Shown here: one piece after another, positions 51,191-64,000 of the stretch
Layout of the letters: each line of letters opens with the position of its first letter
Position numbering within the stretch: position 1 is the stretch's first letter
Source: Pegea sp. RAD2-039
Lineage: Eukaryota > Chordata > Thaliacea > Salpida > Salpidae
NCBI GenBank assembly: GCA_034620365.1
Contig: JAQGEQ010000046.1
Span: 62,001-126,000, forward strand
Length of the DNA: 64,000 bases
Reading direction: 5' to 3'
Position numbers and translations under genes: made by a program
The notes under the pieces: generated by a model
Database searches by the model: none
Told to the model about the DNA's origin: nothing
Seen by the model: the letters and a program-made list of their open reading frames with translations, nothing else

Positions 51191-54100
51191 TGGTTTATGG
51201 ATTTATAATAACTAATAGACGATGTCACTGTATCAAAAAAACAGATTATAATAATCACAATCTTGCCTTAGCATGACCAAGTTAAGATAAGTTATTGTAT
51301 ACAATTTTTAAATCATCAGTTGGTCGAGAAGAAGATACTAAAAAAGATTAGAAACCGAACAATTATTTTATTATTAAGCTTTTCTGATAATAATGTACAT
51401 TAATATATCTTAATGTGTTTTTGATGTTTTAGCAAGAAAATATGTTTTTAAGAAAAATCTAAAAATATAACCATATTTTTGTTAAAAATTTCAAAGACAT
51501 ATGGTGGGCTTTAAAAAAAAGCAATTTACTTTTAACTATGTTTGAGATACACGAAAGATTCAAAATTTTATAATTTAATTTATAAAATCAGATTTCTTAA
51601 TTTTACTTTGACTAAATAAATATATAAACTAATTTCATAAATCAATTAGAATGTTATTTCTTAAATTCATAAATTAGTTTTTACATTTTAAATTTTACCT
51701 ATTTCCAGGTATAACATTGAAAAAATTTATATATGTAATATATCAAAAGTATCAGATATTTTGAGTAAAAATAGTTTAATAGAAAAAACTCTTTTGTTAA
51801 TTAAAATAAACGTTTAGAATTTTTGTTTGCTTGTTTCGGCTAGTTTAAGTTTAATTTTGTATAGATTAAATAAAAACCAAGCTTGCTAAAAATATGACAT
51901 TTACTAAATCAAATTAATTGATTATTTATAACAAAGAGAAAAACTATCTCGAAATTTTTTAATTTTACACTTGTATACATTTGTAAGAATGCGAGTAAGC
52001 GAGAGGTACTCTCTTCAGGCACCCTCCTTCGCATTTATTGAAATAAATAAATGAATAAGATAAATACATACAAACATTTTTTGGTAGCCATACATCTAAG
52101 AACATATGTTCAGCAAAAGTCATTTAAGAAGTGTATTAATAAAGCAAATATTTACATAAAACTATTGCAAAGAAGAAAAATTAAAAATCGATATAATATA
52201 AAAACTTGTTAAAGGAACTTATCAAATTAAATTTTTATAAATTTAAATTTTCAAATAAATCATTTTCAGCTACTTCAAGTTTGCTCGTGTGAAAGTGTAG
52301 TTTTAACTTGGCAATACAAGAGACACTAGCGTAGATTTGACATAGATCTTTGCTACTTTCACCAAGGTCAATAAAGACAATGATACTGAACAGATAACAA
52401 TAAAACTACAAATCCTTCACTAGGTAGTCAAATATACGTAACTTTGTTTTGTAGCATTTATACAGTAGTACTGTATAGAACAAGACAATTTTAGTATCTC
52501 AAGGTATCTGTTGGTTTTAAAAGTACAGATCATTAGATGATCACATTCAATTTGTTACTTAACTTTGTGCAACTTCAAAAATGCATTTCCTTTTATTTCG
52601 CTGCTTTATGCTTCATTTTTAGCTTGCCGATCAATGTTATTTTGACAATTTTTAAAGTATTCAAACAATTTTTCTAAGTTCTTAACTGTATCAAAATTAA
52701 GTTAATTGAAACTAAAAAAAATCAGACAGATGGTAGATATGAAGTTTGTTTCATCTTTATTTTGAAGCCTTTTCAATACTTTTTAATTAAAATCTCTTTA
52801 AAAAATGGATTTAAGAAATATTATTAGCTATAAGCTAAAGTAAGCAATCTGAAAGAAAGTAATTTAGTATTTAAAGTAAAAATATTCTTGAAAATGTGGT
52901 TAATCGAGCTTAGATAGAAAATATCTGCACATGATTATTTGAAACAGAAACAAAATTAAAAATCAAAACGTTTTAGATCAATGTTTTTTTATCAACAAAT
53001 TATGATGAATTGCCAAGAGCTATTTTCGAAATAGAAATATCTGCCACAAAGTAATATAGTAAGAAAATATAAAACTGATTTGAAATTTAAGTTATTTATT
53101 TTACAGTGCTACCTAAAATAAATCATTAATTTTTCGAACATAATGTTCAATAGTATTAATTGTAAAATCTGTGTTATTCTGTTTTTCTATTAAAAATTCG
53201 TTGGTTTAAGTTCGCCATAGCAATGTTGATATTTGCTTGAGGCAATCTAAAATTAAAACCACGGCATTCAAATAAAGTTTAGTGTTTTATTTATGTGTGT
53301 ATCTTAATGTTAGTTCTTAAATGTTTTTATACCACGGAAAGGCCAAATGCTTACAATGATGTAAGAAGCAACAGTTTTTAAGATCAAACGATAAACACAA
53401 GAAAAAAGTCGACTTTATTATCTACTCTCTTGAAATTGATAGAGGCAGTTTTCTGGTTTTCAGTAATATACATTTGTAGTATTAACATAATATTGTTTAT
53501 GAAATATAAATTTATTTTAAAGTATTGATACAAATGAAAAATGTTGAGAAAAAATCATAATTTTTTAGTTAGTGATCGAGAAGTTTGATTTTTTTTTTCA
53601 AAATAAATAATTCAATATTAGAAAAAGAGAAAACTTGGAAGACTATGATTACGGTGCTACTCAAAATATTTTAGTGATTATTGTTTACTTTTGAAAAGCA
53701 GTGGGAACAGACTTTCGAAAAAATAAAGACGCTTTAAGATCAATTATTAATGATAAGATACTAACAATTTAAAAAAGAAAACCCTTTAAATAAGACACTC
53801 ATTTGTTCAAATGATTTATCTTTTAATTTTAAGGTGTATAGAAAGTAAAACTGAAGCATCTCACATATGATTATAACTGAGGTTTTTGTTTACTAAATAT
53901 TGTTTTTAAAAACTATAATTGTTTAATTCAATCAATTCAAAAAAGTTTTAGTTGTTTTTCTCATAAACAATTTTAAAATGACTTAATTAAAATCAAAAGT
54001 CATGCTTATGTGATTTTGAATAAAAAAGTCTTAGACTTTTTAATGTCAAATATTTAAAAAGATTATTTTACGCTTATAAATACCTTTTAACTTTTGTTAT

Positions 54101-55780
54101 TTAACTGATGTTAAAATTAGAATTTATTTTTTTGAGCTAGTTTGAAAAAGAGCATAACCAGTAAAAGTTTCTATTTTAAACCCTCGTAGCAGCATTTCTC
54201 AAACAATAATTTCATGCTTTGCAGATTAATAATGTAGTTTCTAGCTTGAGAGCAGTATCTAATGATGTTTACAACTTATTGTCAAGGTTAATATCATAAT
54301 TATTTGTTTCACTTTTGATAATAAAGTGTTGAGTCAGATTAAAAATATTTTTTAAGAATTTGATAATTACTCCAACCTTTCTACTTATTCAGCTGAGATA
54401 TAACAGACAATTTAAATCAATTTTAAATCAGGTAATCATTAGGAAGACTGTTTTTTACGTTTATTACAATATTGAAACTACCTAATTTAACTTATTAGTG
54501 TGACAAATAGTAGTAATTTGATAAATTATAACTTGTAAAACCCGTTTTTGTAAAAAGTGTGAGAAAGTTTTTTCCTTAGTTATGATAACAACTAAAAAAG
54601 AAAAACAACTTTTACAGTTTGTTTAAAACAAAATAAATATTTATTGAATGACCAATATCCTTTAAATATTTTCAAAAAATCACAAGAGATTAAATATATT
54701 ATAATAAAATAGATTTTATTTACTTGATTCATATTTTGTTGCTGTAAATATTTTGTTGCTGTATTAAAGATGAGGCTTAGTAAAAGTGCATAGGAAATGA
54801 TGCTAATAAAACCCTAAGCAGTTAGGAAACGAAGTATAAAAGAGTGAAAAGATGAATGATTTTCAAAGTTACTTTTTAGGTTTGTAGTTGGCTAGAATTT
54901 GTCAGTGGCGAGTTTTTTAACTTTCAGATGTACAAAAGTATACTAAAAATTCATCTTTCTTTCGTTCTTCAGAATTTTATTTAGTTTTTAGTTATTCTAA
55001 ACTTTTAAATAGATAAAAGGACCTTCGTTAATATTCGATAATGAACAAAGTTTGCATTTCTTTTAAATAGAACTTTTAAACCTGTCATTGAAATGCAAAG
55101 TGACGAAAGCGATTTATTCATTTAAGTCTCTTGATAACAATTATCTAATTATCGCTTAAGTTACTACACTGTCTTTGAGATTATTTTTACTTTATAATTT
55201 CTTTCTAAAGTTTTTCTTTGATTTATTTTGTTTAATTCATTATAACTACGCAAGCTAATAAAGAATTTATTAAACCTTAGCTCGCAGAGAGCTTTTGCAA
55301 GTTTGTATAAATGTTTAAGTCATTTGAAATTAGCAGTTAAATGTCAATTAGAGTTTTCAGAATGAACAGAGGTCTTTAGTAATTTAACAATAATTTTTGT
55401 AAACTTTTTACTGCTTTCCTAAAAGTTAGCTGCATCAGTTTTTGAAAAGTTTTTTACATGCTTTTTATCAAATGCAATTTTTTTGATAAGAACTGTAAAT
55501 ATATCCTTTTTACATAAATTGTTATTTAACAGTAACAATTTATGTAAAAATAAAGATACAATTCTTTGGATCTAATCAATAATTATAAATAGATATTTGT
55601 ATTAAAATATAATTACAAAATTGAGATTAACTTCCAAAGCATTTCAAATAGCTTATAGTTAGTGATAAGATTGTAAGTTTGGCTGGTAAACATATTTGCT
55701 GGTAAAAAATAAAATTTTTCACTTTAAGTAAAATTGTTATTGTGTAAAATCTTTTTTTAGTAGACTTTTATAAAAAATTT
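51191..55780. other. long AT-rich intergenic region
   Basis: Apart from the solo retrotransposon tail at 51981-52060, both strands are full of stops. No RNA gene or coding block is supported. The segment 52240-52620 is slightly richer in complexity but gives no recognisable protein. Confidence 0.5.
51981..52060 (+). repeat. solo LINE/SINE 3' tail, plus orientation
   Basis: Complete tail: AATGCG (51988-51993), the GCGAGAGGTACTC arm, GGCACCCTCCTTCGC, then CATTTATTGAAATAAATAAATG. AATGCG pairs perfectly with CGCATT at 52030-52035. The matching stem in the 14-kb LINE is AATGTG/CACATT, a compensatory change. Neither a coding part nor a tRNA-like head precedes it, so it is a strongly 5'-truncated insertion. 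Confidence 0.75.
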
Positions 55781-58700
55781 ATGTTAAACAAAATTTATTT
55801 TCGATCAATTTCTACAGTTTGTTTTTTTCATATTTTCATGGCCTCTTTTAGTAACTTTATTATGATAAAAAAACTTTTGAAAAATCTTAACCCATTTTAT
55901 TGTAATATTTGCTTATTAGTAGGCATTTTATGCATGGATATATTCACTGCTACAGGTAAGACATATTCTTTCAAATAAACTTGTGCTTCTTGTAGTCATT
56001 TGTATATATTTTCAAGGTTTTAGTTGCATCATTAGGAAATCTTTTAAGTTACTTCAAAATAGTAATTACTTATTGAAGAAAAAAATCGTGCTGTGAACCT
56101 CTCATTAAATATTGAAGTCAAGCTATAAGCTAAATCTTAGTTAAAGTCTCAACAAATTTATCGCTTATTTCTTTATCCTGTTAAACAGCATATATATTTT
56201 TTTCATAATTCGATCACAATTACTAATTTAAAGCATTATATTTGACCTAGAAAATTATTGTGTGAATAATTTAGGCAAACGAAAAGCTGGCACATTTTTT
56301 TTGTAAATAACTACAGTGCTATAAAAATTCTTATTTAAGAATACAACGTTTATATATAGTTCATGTTATCATTGTTTTAATCGTTTTAAAATTTTTCCTC
56401 TGACGTAGTGGAAAGTGTTATTCTAAAGACTATTTTTTGCAAACTTTAGTCAAATTTCATATAATAGCTATATACATTGGACTTATAGAAAATTCAAGTA
56501 TGCATTTCTATTTATGATACGTTTTATCCAAGTAAGCTTAAAAGAAAGCTCTTCTAAACGACGCGCGATTTTGTATTGCGTCATTAATCTATTGAAACTT
56601 GTGGCTTTATTTCGCGCAATTTTAGTATTTTCATTTTAAAAGATTTTGGAACACAGACATCATCATACTTTGCAAAACTGTTGGCGTAGAAAGTCATCTT
56701 TGAATTTTGTTCGTTTACAGAATTACCAAATTTACTTTGGATAAAATATAATCCAAATGAAACATGTCGAGTTGAAGATGGACTTCAAAGATGCTTAACA
56801 GATCCTTCGTCAGTTCATCATCATGAGATTTGTGTTCAAAGAGGTTTTGCTCCTTTTATGTGTCCTGAAGTTTCAAAACATTCTAGATGTGCAGATGATG
56901 AGGTCGCGTGTATAAACTTACTCGGGTTAGAAATACAAATCTTAAGTATTTCAAGATTTATAAAATTAATTTAAAATAGAATTAACTGATTATGTCTGAA
57001 GATAGAAATAATTGCACTCTGATAAGATTTAAAGATTGATCTTTCATTTGAATATCTATAGGATCATGTGCGTTCCGAGATATGCAACAAAATTTAAAGT
57101 TCCTTGCGAGTTATCGCAAAGAGATCGATACCTACCTTGTCATCCAAATGAATTTCAATGTGCGATCACAAAGACGTGTATCCCCAGACGTTGGGTCAAC
57201 GACGGTATTGACAACTGTTCATGGAATATATCTGAGCATAATGTAATGTGACTTTGTAAAAATAAATTTTTAATTATTTTCTTTTTATTATCTTTTATTT
57301 TAAACGTGAAGTTAAGAAGTTCAATCATAACTGCTTGTTCATTACAGTCTTTTAGGTTTTTCATCATTCGCATTATAGATTTTATAAATTTACTTTTGAA
57401 TTCCAATCATTCAATAAATCAAGTCTAAAGTACAATTCTCCCAACAAATTTCAATTTATGGCTAATTAAATTTTTTACATTTTTAAACTGGTTTTTAAAC
57501 TTTACTAAAAACTGAAAAAATGTCAGCTGTAATTTTTGTAAGCTTTTTTAAACATTCATTAGAAATGCTTCTTATTTCTTGAAGTCGTGTTTTAATAAGA
57601 AATTTAATTAAAGTTTAAACTTTCCAACGTGATATTCAAAACTAGTGCTCTAACACGTTTACAATGCTTTAAGTTATCAGATCAAAGATTATTATTCAAA
57701 ATCAAATTTTTATTTTATCTTTTAGCTTTTATGGTAGGTCAACCGCCTTTCCAAATAGTAGAAATTAGATTTAATTCAAAATGAAAACTTTTTGTGCTAA
57801 ATTGTAAAGCAACGTGAAATTAATTTTATTTTACTCTTAGATGGTAGTGGATAATAGTGACGAGACATTTATACTATCATCTTGCTACCAAACGGAATTT
57901 TATTGCAATGAATCTAAAAGATGTATACCACGTGATATGGTGCTAGATGGTAATCCACAATGTAGTGATGGTTCTGATGAAGTTGAAGTACTTGTTTGTA
58001 ATCAACAAACTGAATTTCAATGTTTGGATAATGGACGTTGTATCCCAAGATATCGGGTTAATGATGGGTTTATGGATTGTGGAAATGATGAAAATTTCAC
58101 TGATTTTAAATGTATTCCAGATTTAGAATATGATTGTAAAGATGGACGTTGTATTCCAATTTCATGGGTTGGCGACTCACTTAAGAACTGTAATAATGGA
58201 GAAGACGAGAAACAAGAGAAAGTTGAATGTAACTTGGCTGGCCACTTTGCTTGTAAGGACCAATCGCGTTGCTTGCCACTTAAGTATCTTTGTGATGGAA
58301 GCGAGAACTGTGCAGACGCAAGTGATGAAATAGATCTTTGTCAGTATCCTACTCTTTTCACATGTTTTGATAATCCTAAGATAAACGCTCCTTGGTCAGC
58401 TACTTTTCAAAAAAAGCACTCTAGTCTTCAATACTGTCCAGACAATTCTGAAAGTAAAGCTCTTATCTTACCAGGTTTCAAATGTCAAGTCTCGCGTACC
58501 AGTTTTACTGATTACCCGACTAGACGCAGTTTGATTCCGCAACTGTACATCGAGAAAAACTTCTCAGTCTGCGCTGACCAATCAGATCGTTGTGTAGATG
58601 ACAAAGGCACGTTTATCTGCGCGCGGTGTTTCCATAACAACACGATTATCGCTACAAAGCAAATTTGCGACGGAATAATCGATTGTCTCGACCTTTCAGA

Positions 58701-60684
58701 TGAATGTGTCTGTGAAGACTCACCAGTTTTTCCACTTTGTGATGAAGTTTTTAATCCACAACAGTCAGAAATAAAGATGTCAACAATTTGTAATGGAGTC
58801 GTAGATTATTCAAACGGGCAAGATGAGAAGTTTTGTGATTATGTCGGACTAGTAGAGGATGATACAAAAAATTCAGGTTTCTACAATTGCCAACAAAATC
58901 CACTGATAAATAACAATTGGTCCACCGACCACAAGGCCAAGTTTTGTGATGGAAAAGTGGACTGTCCATGGAAAGATGATGAATGTTCATCAGAGTGTCG
59001 AGATGAAATTTTTCGAGGAGATACTAATCGAAGTCCGATAGATTACGAGAGTCTTTGTCTCAAAGATCAAAGTCTCAATGCTCTCTGTGGAGGGATAACG
59101 TATCTATACGAAGATGTACAGCGGTCGAGACGGAAGTTGAAACATCGTAATGAAAGCTTGATTCGTTTGATGAGTATTGATATCCACAATTTAAATATTG
59201 TTGCTGATTATAAAGGACTTGTCAGCAAATGCTTTCAACGTATAGATGAGTATTGTGATCAAACAAATGATTGTGATTGGCGGTTTAATTGTAATCTACA
59301 AAACGGATCACAAACTATCGAACTGTCTCGCGTTTGTGATTACGCCGTAGACTGTAACAACACACGCGATGAATTAGTTTGTCCAGAAACAAGTCACTTC
59401 AAATGCTGGAGTGGAAAACCGGTGTACATCCGGCGACATAAATGCTCAGATGGAGTTGCTGATTGTGCGGATAAGTCGGATGAATGTGTAAATGATGAAT
59501 TCTCATCTCCTTATGAAATGATTAAAGATAATTTCTTAAGACATTTTATTTGGGTTGGTGCCATAGTTATCATCATTGCAAATTTGATTGTCATATGTAA
59601 GCACCTTAAGAAGTTAAAATATCTTCGAGATCGTCACTCAATGCCCTACATCAACACAACACTAATCACTCATCTGGCAACATCCGATCTTTTAATGGGA
59701 GTATCTCTCATCATTGTTGGAATCAAATCAAGTATGTATTCTGGAAAGTATTGTTATTACGACTATCAATGGCGTACAAGTCACACGTGTAATCTTGTGG
59801 GAGTCCTAATAGTCATAGCATCTCAATCATCAATGAATATTCTTGTTCTAATGACAGGACTTCGAGTCTTTGTCACTTTAAAACCCTTTTCGTCCAATCA
59901 AATCAATTACAAGTTCTGTCACTTCCTCGCTTTCTCTGCTTGGTTGACTTCTTTTATTTTTGCTTTGATTCCAATTTGGAATGAAGATCTGTTCACTAAA
60001 GCCTACCTTATCAAATCCCATTCCTACTTCCTGATGCCGTACGTCAAAAAGAGCGCTCTCAATAGCTATCTGAAACGAACAGATCAGATCTTGAAATGGC
60101 AGAATCATTCCAAGATCAACTCTTCATTTTTACTCACAAATCATTCTATAGATCAGTATCCGAAGAGATCAGTGATTATTGAGGGAGGATTTGGATACTA
60201 CAGCTCTTCAGGAGTCTGTTTTCCTGATCTCTACTCTCGAGACTCCCCAGAGTTTAGTTTATCTTTCACAGTAATCATCTACAACTTTCTTGCTCTTCTT
60301 TTTATCGCGATTAGCTACATCTTCATCTACGCACAATCAACAAGGAACCGGATGTTGGGAACGGAAAATCAGCGAAGGTTAATCGAACGCGCGAACAACA
60401 CTCTGAAGCGAAGAGTCATTTACATCATCGTCACAGACGCAATGAGCTGGATTCCAATCATAGTGATGGCATTTCTTAGTTACAGTGGTTACACTCTTCC
60501 CGAGTCTGCTCATTCCCTTTCAGCAATTGTTCTTCTTCCAATTAACAGCGCGATTAATCCTATCATCTACTCTCGCTTTGATCAAATAGTCAAGACACAT
60601 TTTAAATCCCTTTATCAACGTACTAGCATCCGAAATCAAGAAAGTATGATCCGGGGAACACAAACCATGGATACAGTCCTTTGA
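55781..60684 (+). CDS. relaxin-receptor-like 7TM protein with about ten LDLa modules, no LRRs
   Basis: Four exons keep frame: 55781-55955, 56721-56925, 57062-57242 and 57841-60684, giving about 1134 residues. The first exon encodes a signal-peptide-like hydrophobic stretch (NICLLVGILCMDIF); Met28 (55862) is an alternative start. The ectodomain has about ten LDLa-type modules (FQCAITKTCIPRRWV, FYCNESKRCIPRDMV, FACKDQSRCLPLKYLCDG, ICDGIIDCLDLSDEC, KCSDGVADCADKSDEC and others). The 7TM domain begins near residue 750: ATSDLLMGVSLIIVG (TM2), LVLMTGLRVFVTLKPF (TM3, no DRY), GVCFPDLY in loop 2 and LLPINSAINPIIYSRF (TM7, NPxxY). These blocks resemble relaxin receptors and molluscan GRL101 (type C LGRs), but no leucine-rich repeats are present. 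Extracellular loop 2 is about 90 residues with several N-glycosylation sequons. Ligand unknown. Confidence 0.88.
56605..56625. promoter_or_regulatory. CpG-rich spot with E2F-like site in intron 1
   Basis: TTTCGCGC at about 56610-56617 matches the E2F consensus, and GACGCGCG lies 50 bases upstream. CpG clustering is rare in this AT-rich DNA. It is 100 bases before exon 2 of the receptor gene and could mark an internal promoter, but there is no further support. Confidence 0.2.
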
Positions 60685-62754
60685 ATAGATGATGATGTCA
60701 TGAAAATCTTGCCATATTAGCTGCCTATCTCATATTTTGTTTACAGACATTGAAAGGCTACTTGTATATTTAATGAGATTACAGTTTGCTCTTTGCATAC
60801 GTATAATCTACATTAAATCGAATCAAATGTTTTCTTCTTGTTTGTTTATCTCTTATCTTTAAAAGCATTCTTACTTACTGAGGTTTTTAAATCAGTTTAA
60901 CTTTTACAGTACTGAATCACATAAGATGGTGCTTTTAAAAAGAGTTTTACTTACATTGAATTTATGTCATTATTCTGTAGCCTTAAGCACTTGAAATGTA
61001 ATCAGGTAAGCGTACAATTTAAGATGTATACTCAAGATAGCACCACAAGACGTACAAGAGTTTTTACAAATTGATCACTACAAATTTGTCTGATTTAATC
61101 TTTAAATACAGTACTAAAATTTAATAAATAAATTACCAACTGGTAACTTCTACTTGATTTCAATGTGTACTTTAATTAAGTTTATAAGTAGTACAATGCT
61201 GTTAAGTGATTAACCATTTAAAACTAAACTATTCTATTTCTGTTTCGATGTAATTTTCACAACCACAGCCTAAGCTATCTTATAGATACTGGTAAGTATG
61301 ATGTTAAAAGATAAAAGTATTTAATATTCGAAATTAAACATCATTCAAGGCACTGCTGTAGCTTGCTTCTTTAGTTTTCGTTTATTTGCAAAAATAATTA
61401 TTAAAACAAAAATGTTATGTGCTAACAGACCATATTTAATAAATAAACAAAATACTGATTATTTTTAATCATATGTTGGCGATCTTTCACAATTAGGATT
61501 TATTTTATCGTGGATAAATGTAATAACTAACCTTTATGAGAATGACGTTAGTTGAGAAGCATTAGAGATGCTTTTTTAGAATAGGAACGTAGCCAGAATT
61601 GTGGGCCACACAGCTCAGAGTTTACTATATTATCGATTGAAGAACAAACTGTCAAGTAGATCCGACCAACTTTTCCAAATTTTATTTCGTACACAACAGC
61701 CTGGACGATCACCAAATATAGTGCCAAGGTGAAATATACTTGACAAGTTTTTTGGAAAGTAATTTAGAAATAATTAATCATTAAAATAGTTAGTTTAAAA
61801 TTCTATTTAAACTGAAAGGTATTCAAAATAACTTAATAAACTATATTAGATAAATATTTTCTAAATAATTCGAAAAATGTTAAAAAGTTATTTCGATTTA
61901 GAATTAGTTTAAAAACAAAAGTAGTTTTATAGTATTTCTGGGTTAATCATCATTGACTAACTTTCAGTTCAAGTACTCAAAGTGAACTAGTCATAAATAT
62001 TAAATGATTTTAAAATTAAATTATATTTTCTCAAATCAAAGTCATTTTATCTCTTGCTTATTTAAATGTTATATACAAATAGTTTTATTATTTTCTTTGA
62101 TTTTAAGTGAAGCTGTTTTATATTTTCAATCAATGTTGATTAAAATGAAATAAATAAACTAGTTAGCATTTCATTGATAAATTCAGGATGTGAAACAAAT
62201 TCTTATAATAAATATTATTAATCATTTAAACTTTGGAATTCAAAAAATATTTTTTTAGATCAGAAACCTAATCGTCATTAAGATTCTATCTTTTCTACTA
62301 TTTACTTGCTAAGGAGAAAGTGCTAAAAAAGTTGCTAATATTAACACTTATAAGTACATTTTAATTGATTACATTTTTTGTATGAATGAATTTTACAAGT
62401 ATTCATTTTGTATACATTTGAAATTTGTTTGCTCTTATTTTATTTTATTTTGATAAATTCTAATTTTAAACTAAATATCAACACTCTGATAAATTATTCA
62501 GCTAATTTTTAGCAGCCAACTAGATACTTAGTTTTATTTATTTAACAATGAAAAGGTAAGCTGATTTGAGGTGATTTTTAAAGCTCATAAGACATAATAC
62601 AAACACTGAAGTATTACATCTTATATACTGTTAGTATTTACTGCTTCAATATCATTCCAAATACATAATATACAAAAGAATACAATAGAAAGACAGTACA
62701 ATTGAGATGCATGCTTTGATTGCGTTTGTTGATAGACGTTAGCTGATCAATAAT
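60685..62754. other. convergent intergenic region
   Basis: Between the 3' ends of the receptor gene and the dioxygenase gene. Mostly AT-rich. The segment 61555-61740 is more GC-rich and stays open in one minus-strand frame for about 60 codons, but no protein family could be assigned (see findings). Confidence 0.45.

Positions 62755-64000
<1,246 letters not shown>

Overview
This window is AT-rich (well over two thirds A+T by eye) nuclear DNA from a metazoan. Genes are split by GT-AG introns, many of them 50-300 bp. The gene set is animal: VHL, a GAIN/GPS adhesion GPCR, a relaxin-receptor-like 7TM protein with LDLa repeats, USP22, HSP110, POP4, ALDH16A1 and tryptophan 2,3-dioxygenase. I cannot fix the phylum from sequence alone. 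A small invertebrate, perhaps a spiralian such as a rotifer, is only a guess. A pathway including VHL argues against lineages known to have lost HIF/VHL signalling.

Layout. 1.75-2.24 kb: VHL (-). 5.47-6.40 kb: unrecognised multi-exon gene (+). 7.56-11.89 kb: HSPA4/HSP110 chaperone (-). 13.73-14.89 kb: 5'-truncated non-LTR retrotransposon (-). 15.54-16.12 kb: single-pass membrane protein with an ITAM-like tail (+). 16.94-20.06 kb: USP22 (-), with a LINE fragment in an intron. 23.43-24.84 kb: DUF1295 membrane protein (+). 24.94-26.04 kb: small hypothetical ORF and RNase P subunit POP4 (-). 27.92-34.23 kb: adhesion GPCR (-). 35.43-37.24 kb: retinol-dehydrogenase-like SDR (-). 38.4-39.56 kb: decayed reverse transcriptase (-). 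40.32-44.28 kb: ALDH16A1 (-). 45.0-45.15 kb: tRNA-derived SINE (-). 46.25-about 50.97 kb: MYND-finger helical-repeat protein (-). 55.78-60.68 kb: LDLa/7TM receptor (+). 62.76 kb to the window end: tryptophan 2,3-dioxygenase, N-terminus outside the window (-).

The genes are a mix of housekeeping and signalling functions with no sign of an operon or a shared pathway; most lie on the minus strand. The most unusual signals are three. First, a 3' tail of about 60 nt with a conserved hairpin occurs in five places, in LINE copies, as solo tails and in a tRNA-headed SINE; two copies show a compensatory base-pair change. Second, a small membrane protein carries a tandem YxxL/YxxI tail. Third, a relaxin-receptor-type 7TM protein has about ten LDLa modules, no leucine-rich repeats and a very long second extracellular loop. 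Large intergenic stretches (20.1-23.4, 26.0-27.9, 52.1-55.8, 60.7-62.7 kb) hold no gene I can support.
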